From positions 81,325 through 91,685 of the forward strand of contig DKGG01000023.1 in NCBI GenBank assembly GCA_002453155.1: a DNA stretch of 10,361 nucleotides, read 5' to 3'. Below the pieces are notes generated by a model. It was not told the DNA's origin and made no database searches. It worked only from the letters and a program-made list of their open reading frames with translations. The stretch comes from Bdellovibrionaceae bacterium UBA6776. Its GTDB lineage: Bacteria; Bdellovibrionota; Bdellovibrionia; Bdellovibrionales; UBA1609. Within the stretch, counting starts at the first letter, position 1; every line of letters begins with the position of its first letter. The position numbers and the translations under genes are program-made. This document shows, in pieces, positions 4,879 through 10,361 of the stretch.

Positions 4879-7800
4879 ATGAAAACAAGTCCGGTGACTG
4901 CCTCAAATCTTCGATTGCGAAGAACCTTTGCTAAGACCAAGCATTTGATTGAAATTCCAAACCTGATTGAATTGCAGAAAAAGTCCTATGAGGCCTTTTT
5001 GCAAAAAGATGTGGACCCAGACAGACGGTCTGAAGAGGGTCTTCAAGGGGTTTTTAAATCGGTATTCCCGATTTCTGACTTCAACAACACCTCTAGCTTG
5101 GAATTTGTGAGTTACACGCTCGAGCCTCCAAAATACGATGTGGATGAGTGCCGACAACGGGGAATGACATTTGCGGCCCCAGTGAAGGTGACTTTGAGGC
5201 TGATTGTTTTTGAAGTGGATGAAGCGACAGAAGCGCGCAGCATTCGCGATGTGAAAGAGCAGGAAGTTTATTTGGGTGAAATTCCCCTAATGACTGCCAA
5301 TGGATCTTTCATTGTAAATGGAACCGAGAGAGTGGTTGTTTCTCAGCTGCACAGATCTCCCGGTGTCTTTTTTGACCATGATGGCGGAAAGAGCAATGCC
5401 AGTGGAAAATTGATCTACTCGGCACGTGTGATTCCTTACCGTGGATCATGGCTTGATTTTGAATTTGACCAAAAAGATTTGATTTATGTTCGCATCGATC
5501 GTCGCAGAAAGTTCCCTGTTACCATCTTGTTAAAAGCTCTTGGTTTTTCCACCGAGCAGCTTCTTGAGAACTTCTACCACATCGATACCGTAAAAATTGG
5601 CGCTGAGGGATTTTCTCGCACCATCGATATCGAAAGAATGGCCGGACAAAGAGCCCTTTCTGATATCGTAGACCCAGCCTCTGGCGATGTGCTTGTCAAA
5701 GCAGGTCGACGTATCACTCGAGCTTCCATCAAGAAGGTGAAAGCTTTGAACATCACTGAAATCCCCATTTCCCGCGAGGAATTGGAAGGAAAAGTGATTG
5801 CAAAGCCCATCATCGATGAGAACACCGGTGAGATCATTGCAGATGCCAACGGTGAATTGAACGGTGCAGTTTTGGATGCGGCAAAATCCGCAGGGATCGA
5901 AGAGCTTTCAATTATCTTCTTTGATGGATTGGCCGTAGGTCCTTACCTTCGAAACACTTTGTTGGTGGATAAGGTCAACACCGAAGAAGAAGCTCTTTTG
6001 GAGATCTACAAAAGACTTCGTCCTGGCGAGCCTCCAACCATCGAAGCGGCCACTGGATTTTTCCAACGCCTCTTCTTCGATCCCGAGACCTACGATTTGT
6101 CTGAAGTGGGTCGTTTGAAGATCAACCACCGATTTAATATTTCTTTCGAAGAGACTCCGGTAGAACACAGAACTTTGACAGAAAAAGACATTCAAAGCGT
6201 TGTTAAAACCTTGATTGATCTTAAGAACGGTCAAGGAAATGTGGATGACATCGATCACTTGGGTAACCGTCGTGTTCGTTCCGTGGGTGAGCTTTTGGAG
6301 AACCAATACCGCATTGGATTGGTTCGTATGGAAAGAGCCATTCGCGAGCGCATGAGCTTGCAAGATGTTGAAACCATGATGCCTCATGATTTGGTGAACG
6401 CAAAACCTGTGAATGCCGTGGTTAAGGAATTCTTCGGAGCGAGCCAGCTTTCTCAGTTTATGGATCAAACAAACCCACTTTCTGAGATCACTCACAAAAG
6501 ACGTTTGTCGGCCTTGGGACCTGGTGGTTTGACTCGTGACCGTGCGGGCTTTGAAGTTCGTGACGTTCACCCCACTCACTATGGTCGTATCTGTCCGATT
6601 GAAACACCGGAAGGTCCAAACATTGGTTTGATTGCTTCATTGGCGACTTTTGCACGCATCAACCAATACGGATTTATTGAAACTCCTTACCGAGAAGTGA
6701 CCGATGGTAAAATCGGTGACGACATCAAGTACAAATCTGCTCTTGAAGAGAGTGGGCACTTTATTGCTCAAGCCGGTAAGTTCGTCGATGACGGAACTTT
6801 CAGCTCTGATCTTGTGACTGTTCGTGGTGAAGGTGGAGAATACGAAGTTATCAATAAAGACAAAGTGACTTTGATGGACGTTTCGCCTTCTCAGTTGGTG
6901 TCTATTGCGGCTTCTTTGATTCCTTTCCTTGAGCATGATGATGCGAACCGAGCACTTATGGGATCGAACATGCAACGGCAAGCGGTTCCTCTTTTGAAAT
7001 CTCGAGCTCCACTTGTTGGAACAGGTGTTGAGCGCTTGGTGGCAAGAGACTCTGGAACTTCCATTGTTTGTCAGAATGACGGTGTGGTCGAAGCGGTGGA
7101 TGCTGCTCGAATCGTAGTTCGTCGTTTGGCAAAAGGTGGAGGTCTTGGTGCAAACGTTGATATCTACAACCTTACAAAATACCAACGAACCAACCAAAAC
7201 ACCTGCTTCAACCAAAAGCCCATTGTGAATGAAGGCGACCGAGTGAAGCGTGGAGATGTGATTGCGGATGGACCGTCTACGGAATTGGGTGAATTGGCTT
7301 TGGGTCAAAACATCTTGGTGGCGTTCACTCCTTGGCAAGGTTACAACTTTGAGGATTCCATCTTGATTTCTGAACGTCTGATCAAAGACGACGTTTACAC
7401 CTCCGTTCACATTGAAGAGTTCGAGTGTATTGCTCGAGACACCAAGCTTGGAAAAGAAGAGATTTCTCGAGACATCGCAAACGTCGGTGAAGAGGCCCTG
7501 AAAGACCTGGATAACAGCGGTATCATTCGCATTGGTGCGGAAGTGAAGCCCGGAGATATCTTGGTGGGTAAGGTGACCCCTAAAGGTGAAACCCAGTTGT
7601 CACCTGAGGAAAAACTTTTACGAGCGATTTTCGGTGAAAAAGCCGGAGATGTTCGAGACACCTCTCTTCGTGTTCCTTCTGGTGTGACGGGAACTGTGAT
7701 TGATGCACAGGTTTACTCCCGCGAAGCTGCGGACCGCGATGAGCGTCTACAAAGCATTATTGAAGAAAAGAAAAAGAAATTAGAAAAAGACTTTGGCGTT

Positions 7801-9054
7801 GAACAAAACGTGATCCGTAACAACGCCTTGGACAAGTTGAAAGACCTTCTTGTAGGTAAGACCACGAATGGTGTTCTTTTGAGCGAAGATGGTTCTGACA
7901 AGCTTTTGGAAAAAGGCCAAACCCTTAAAGGTGAAGACCTTGAAACCATTCCATTTGAATTGTTGAGCTACATCCCATTGGATTCTGAGCTTGAGTTTCA
8001 AACTCAAAGAATCATCGATGGGGCTCGAAATCAGTTGGATGCAGTAAAATTGGTTTTCAACGAGAAAATCGATCGCTTGTCCAAAGGGGATGAACTTCCT
8101 CCGGGCGTGATCAAAATGGTCAAAGTTTACATTGCAATTAAGCGCAAACTTCAAGTGGGAGATAAATTTGCGGGACGACACGGGAACAAGGGTGTGGTCT
8201 CAAAAGTTCTTCCTGTGGAAGACATGCCATATCTTGAAGATGGAACCCCTGTGGACATGGTTTTGAACCCACTGGGAGTACCTTCTCGTATGAACATTGG
8301 ACAGGTTCTTGAGGTTCACTTAGGCCGAGCGGCTCTGGAATTGGGGCGTCAACTTGAGCACCACCTCGATAAGTTCCATGCGGACCAAGCTCGACAAGAT
8401 CTTTTGAAGATCTTTAACGGAGATGAAGTTGCAGAAGAGCAAATCAACCATGCGGACGAAGATTCTTTGAAAAAGATGGTTCGTAAGGTGAAAGACGGGG
8501 TTCACGTTGCAACTCCAGTTTTTGACGGAGCCAAAGAAAAAGATGTGAAGACTCTTCTTGAAATGGCTCACATTCCAACAACGGGTCAGGTCCGTCTTTT
8601 TGACGGTCGAACCGGAGAGGCCTTCGAGACTCCTGTGACTGTGGGTGTGATGTACATGTTGAAACTTCACCATTTGGTCGAAGAAAAGATTCACGCGCGT
8701 TCCATCGGACCTTACTCCTTGGTTTCTCAACAGCCTTTGGGAGGAAAAGCGCAGTTCGGAGGACAAAGACTTGGAGAGATGGAAGTTTGGGCAATCGAAG
8801 CCTACGGAGCCTCTTACAGTCTTCAAGAATTCCTGACTGTGAAGTCGGATGACGTGGCTGGAAGAACTCGCATGTATGAAAGCATTGTGAAGGGCGAAAA
8901 CGTTTTGGAGCCAGGTCTTCCTGAGTCTTTCAACGTTTTGGTCAAAGAACTTCAAAGTTTGGCTCTCAATGTGGAATTGATGGAGTCAGATATTTTAACT
9001 GAGGACGTTCAACCCGTATCGAATGAGTCATTGGAAGAGAGAGGTGACGCTTGA
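4879..9054 (+). CDS. rpoB: DNA-directed RNA polymerase subunit beta
   Basis: RpoB is the second-largest catalytic subunit of RNA polymerase. The product has 1391 residues (E. coli 1342) and keeps the proteobacterial layout. It has the protrusion and lobe domains with a large lobe insertion (about 225-345), and the fork/rifampicin region SQLSQFMDQTNPLSEITHKR at residues 522-541. Asp529, His539 and Ser544 match E. coli Asp516, His526 and Ser531, so the main resistance positions are wild type. A Lys/Glu-rich coiled-coil-like insertion lies at about 950-1040. The hybrid-binding DKFAGRHGNK (1095-1104) has Lys1096 and Lys1104 matching E. coli Lys1065 and Lys1073. The C-terminal clamp part includes GGKAQFGGQRLGEMEVWA. 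About 20 extra, mostly acidic residues follow the usual C-terminal end. AGGAG lies five bases before the ATG. The stop overlaps the rpoC start. Confidence 0.99.
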   Translation: MKTSPVTASNLRLRRTFAKTKHLIEIPNLIELQKKSYEAFLQKDVDPDRRSEEGLQGVFKSVFPISDFNNTSSLEFVSYTLEPPKYDVDECRQRGMTFAAPVKVTLRLIVFEVDEATEARSIRDVKEQEVYLGEIPLMTANGSFIVNGTERVVVSQLHRSPGVFFDHDGGKSNASGKLIYSARVIPYRGSWLDFEFDQKDLIYVRIDRRRKFPVTILLKALGFSTEQLLENFYHIDTVKIGAEGFSRTIDIERMAGQRALSDIVDPASGDVLVKAGRRITRASIKKVKALNITEIPISREELEGKVIAKPIIDENTGEIIADANGELNGAVLDAAKSAGIEELSIIFFDGLAVGPYLRNTLLVDKVNTEEEALLEIYKRLRPGEPPTIEAATGFFQRLFFDPETYDLSEVGRLKINHRFNISFEETPVEHRTLTEKDIQSVVKTLIDLKNGQGNVDDIDHLGNRRVRSVGELLENQYRIGLVRMERAIRERMSLQDVETMMPHDLVNAKPVNAVVKEFFGASQLSQFMDQTNPLSEITHKRRLSALGPGGLTRDRAGFEVRDVHPTHYGRICPIETPEGPNIGLIASLATFARINQYGFIETPYREVTDGKIGDDIKYKSALEESGHFIAQAGKFVDDGTFSSDLVTVRGEGGEYEVINKDKVTLMDVSPSQLVSIAASLIPFLEHDDANRALMGSNMQRQAVPLLKSRAPLVGTGVERLVARDSGTSIVCQNDGVVEAVDAARIVVRRLAKGGGLGANVDIYNLTKYQRTNQNTCFNQKPIVNEGDRVKRGDVIADGPSTELGELALGQNILVAFTPWQGYNFEDSILISERLIKDDVYTSVHIEEFECIARDTKLGKEEISRDIANVGEEALKDLDNSGIIRIGAEVKPGDILVGKVTPKGETQLSPEEKLLRAIFGEKAGDVRDTSLRVPSGVTGTVIDAQVYSREAADRDERLQSIIEEKKKKLEKDFGVEQNVIRNNALDKLKDLLVGKTTNGVLLSEDGSDKLLEKGQTLKGEDLETIPFELLSYIPLDSELEFQTQRIIDGARNQLDAVKLVFNEKIDRLSKGDELPPGVIKMVKVYIAIKRKLQVGDKFAGRHGNKGVVSKVLPVEDMPYLEDGTPVDMVLNPLGVPSRMNIGQVLEVHLGRAALELGRQLEHHLDKFHADQARQDLLKIFNGDEVAEEQINHADEDSLKKMVRKVKDGVHVATPVFDGAKEKDVKTLLEMAHIPTTGQVRLFDGRTGEAFETPVTVGVMYMLKLHHLVEEKIHARSIGPYSLVSQQPLGGKAQFGGQRLGEMEVWAIEAYGASYSLQEFLTVKSDDVAGRTRMYESIVKGENVLEPGLPESFNVLVKELQSLALNVELMESDILTEDVQPVSNESLEERGDA
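9041..9047 (+). promoter_or_regulatory. rpoC ribosome-binding site inside the rpoB end
   Basis: GAGGTGA lies three bases before the TTG at 9051 and sits in the last codons of rpoB. It supports the TTG start and translational coupling of rpoB and rpoC. Confidence 0.7.
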
Positions 9055-10361
9055 AAGATCTATTAAACTTTTTTGATAAGCCAAAAGATCCGCTTTCTTT
9101 TGACGCTGTTCGAATCTCTTTGGCATCGCCAGAAATGATTCGAGAGTGGTCTTTTGGTGAAGTGAAGAAGCCAGAAACAATCAACTACCGAACTTTTAAA
9201 CCGGAGCGGGATGGACTCTTCTGTGCGAAGATTTTCGGACCGATCAAGGATTACGAATGCTTGTGCGGAAAATACAAGCGAATGAAGTATCGTGGTGTGA
9301 TCTGTGAAAAATGTGGTGTGGAAGTGACTCAAACCAAGGTCCGTCGTGAAAGATTGGGACACATTGAATTGGCGAGCCCAGTGGCTCACATTTGGTTCTT
9401 GAGATCTCTTCCAAGTCGTATCGGAAACCTTTTGGACATGACTTTGAAGGACGTAGAGCGCGTTCTTTACTGCGAAGCTTACATTGTGACAGATCCCATG
9501 GAGACCTCTCTTCAAGAGGGGCAGGTTCTTAGCGAAGAAGCCTACCAAAATGCCTTGAATGAATTTGGTCCCAACTTCAAAGCGATGATGGGTGGAGACG
9601 CTGTTTTGGATCTTCTTCGTAAAGTGGATCCTGAGTTTCTTTCTCGTAAGCTTCGTTTGGAGTTGAAGGAAACCAAATCAGAAACTGCGATCAAGAAAAT
9701 CACCAAAAGATTGAAAGTGGTTGAGGCCTTCAAAAACTCCATCAACAAAACCGAGTGGATGATGTTGGAAGTGGTTCCTGTGATCCCTCCAGATCTTCGT
9801 CCCTTGGTTCCATTGGATGGTGGCCGATTTGCCACTTCAGACTTGAATGATCTTTATCGTCGAGTCATCAACCGAAACAACCGTTTAAAGAGACTTCAAG
9901 AGCTGAACGCTCCTGACATTATTATCCGCAACGAGAAGCGTATGCTTCAAGAATCCGTGGATGCACTTTTGGACAATGGCCGTCGAGGAAAGACCTTTAC
10001 CGGTCCGAACAAGCGTCCACTTCGTTCATTGAGTGACATGCTTAAAGGGAAGCAAGGTCGGTTCCGTCAGAACCTTCTTGGAAAACGTGTGGATTACTCC
10101 GGTCGTTCTGTGATCGTGGTGGGTCCATACTTGAAACTTCACCAATGTGGTCTTCCAAAGAAGATGGCCTTGGAGTTGTTCAAGCCGTTTGTTTACAACA
10201 AGCTTGAGGAAAAAGGTTTCGCTTCAACCATCAAACAAGCTAAAAAATTGGTGGAGCAAGAAACCGTAGAAGTTTGGGACATTCTTTCAGATGTGGTGAA
10301 AGAGCATCCCGTTCTTCTGAACCGTGCGCCTACCCTTCACAGACTTGGAATTCAAGCTTTT
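9051..10361 (+). CDS. rpoC: DNA-directed RNA polymerase subunit beta' (5' part, runs off the window)
   Basis: RpoC carries the Mg-binding active site of RNA polymerase. The visible part is 437 residues, ending in frame at the last base. It begins MKDLLNFF, like the E. coli protein, from a TTG codon whose last two bases lie in the rpoB TGA (shared TTGA at 9051-9054), with GAGGTGA just upstream. The N-terminal zinc site has Cys70, Cys72, Cys85 and Cys88, the same numbers as in E. coli. The switch 2 region KGKQGRFRQNLLGKRVDYSGR is at about 332-352. The conserved NRAPTLHRLGIQAF at 424-437 closes the window. Numbering tracks E. coli without net gaps over these landmarks. The catalytic NADFDGD motif should follow by about 20 residues, outside the window. 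Confidence 0.98.
   Translation, partial: MKDLLNFFDKPKDPLSFDAVRISLASPEMIREWSFGEVKKPETINYRTFKPERDGLFCAKIFGPIKDYECLCGKYKRMKYRGVICEKCGVEVTQTKVRRERLGHIELASPVAHIWFLRSLPSRIGNLLDMTLKDVERVLYCEAYIVTDPMETSLQEGQVLSEEAYQNALNEFGPNFKAMMGGDAVLDLLRKVDPEFLSRKLRLELKETKSETAIKKITKRLKVVEAFKNSINKTEWMMLEVVPVIPPDLRPLVPLDGGRFATSDLNDLYRRVINRNNRLKRLQELNAPDIIIRNEKRMLQESVDALLDNGRRGKTFTGPNKRPLRSLSDMLKGKQGRFRQNLLGKRVDYSGRSVIVVGPYLKLHQCGLPKKMALELFKPFVYNKLEEKGFASTIKQAKKLVEQETVEVWDILSDVVKEHPVLLNRAPTLHRLGIQAF

Noticed and set aside
5908..8955. Long open frames on the - strand opposite rpoB (for example 5908-6579, 6637-7410, 8320-8955)
   Set aside because: They lie entirely within a strongly conserved coding gene, resemble no family, have no supported start sites, and are explained by codon bias of the + strand gene.

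Overview
This is a contiguous piece of the conserved bacterial translation and transcription core, all on the + strand: tRNA-Thr (3' part) - tuf - tRNA-Trp - secE - nusG - rplK - rplA - [L10 leader] - rplJ - rplL - [attenuator-like hairpin] - rpoB - rpoC (5' part). The order, the three-membrane-segment SecE and the Escherichia coli-type RpoB/RpoC residue framework point to a Gram-negative bacterium of the proteobacterial or former deltaproteobacterial (for example Bdellovibrionota-like) type. That placement is inference from protein character and gene order. Base composition looks moderate, probably a little under half G+C by eye.

Layout. Positions 1-50 hold the 3' two thirds of tRNA-Thr(GGU), followed by an AT-rich 116-base spacer and tuf (EF-Tu). 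Two hairpins follow tuf, the second a strong intrinsic terminator. A complete tRNA-Trp(CCA) and a further hairpin come next, then secE and nusG. After them rplK-rplA (L11, L1) lead into a leader of about 165 bases that carries the recognisable L10 autoregulatory RNA, then rplJ-rplL (L10, L7/L12). A GC-rich hairpin with a U-rich tail separates rplL from rpoB. rpoB and rpoC are coupled by a TTGA overlap, and the window ends in rpoC at residue 437, just before the catalytic NADFDGD region. No gap between genes exceeds about 170 bases, so there is no long unexplained region.

How the genes work together. EF-Tu delivers aminoacyl-tRNA to the ribosome. L11, L10 and L7/L12 build the ribosomal stalk that recruits EF-Tu and other GTPases, and L1 forms the opposite stalk. 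NusG travels with RNA polymerase (rpoB/rpoC) and can link it to the ribosome. SecE is a core part of the protein-export channel.

I found no mobile element, CRISPR array, toxin-antitoxin pair, phage gene or undescribed system. The observations worth a second look are regulatory: the L10 leader with a competing hairpin and flanking direct repeats, a perfect TGTGA-N6-TCACA palindrome against the rpoB ribosome-binding site, matching CTTCA/TGAAG hairpins at the tuf and rplA stop codons, and a duplicated block before rplK. Two start codons (secE, rpoC) are TTG.
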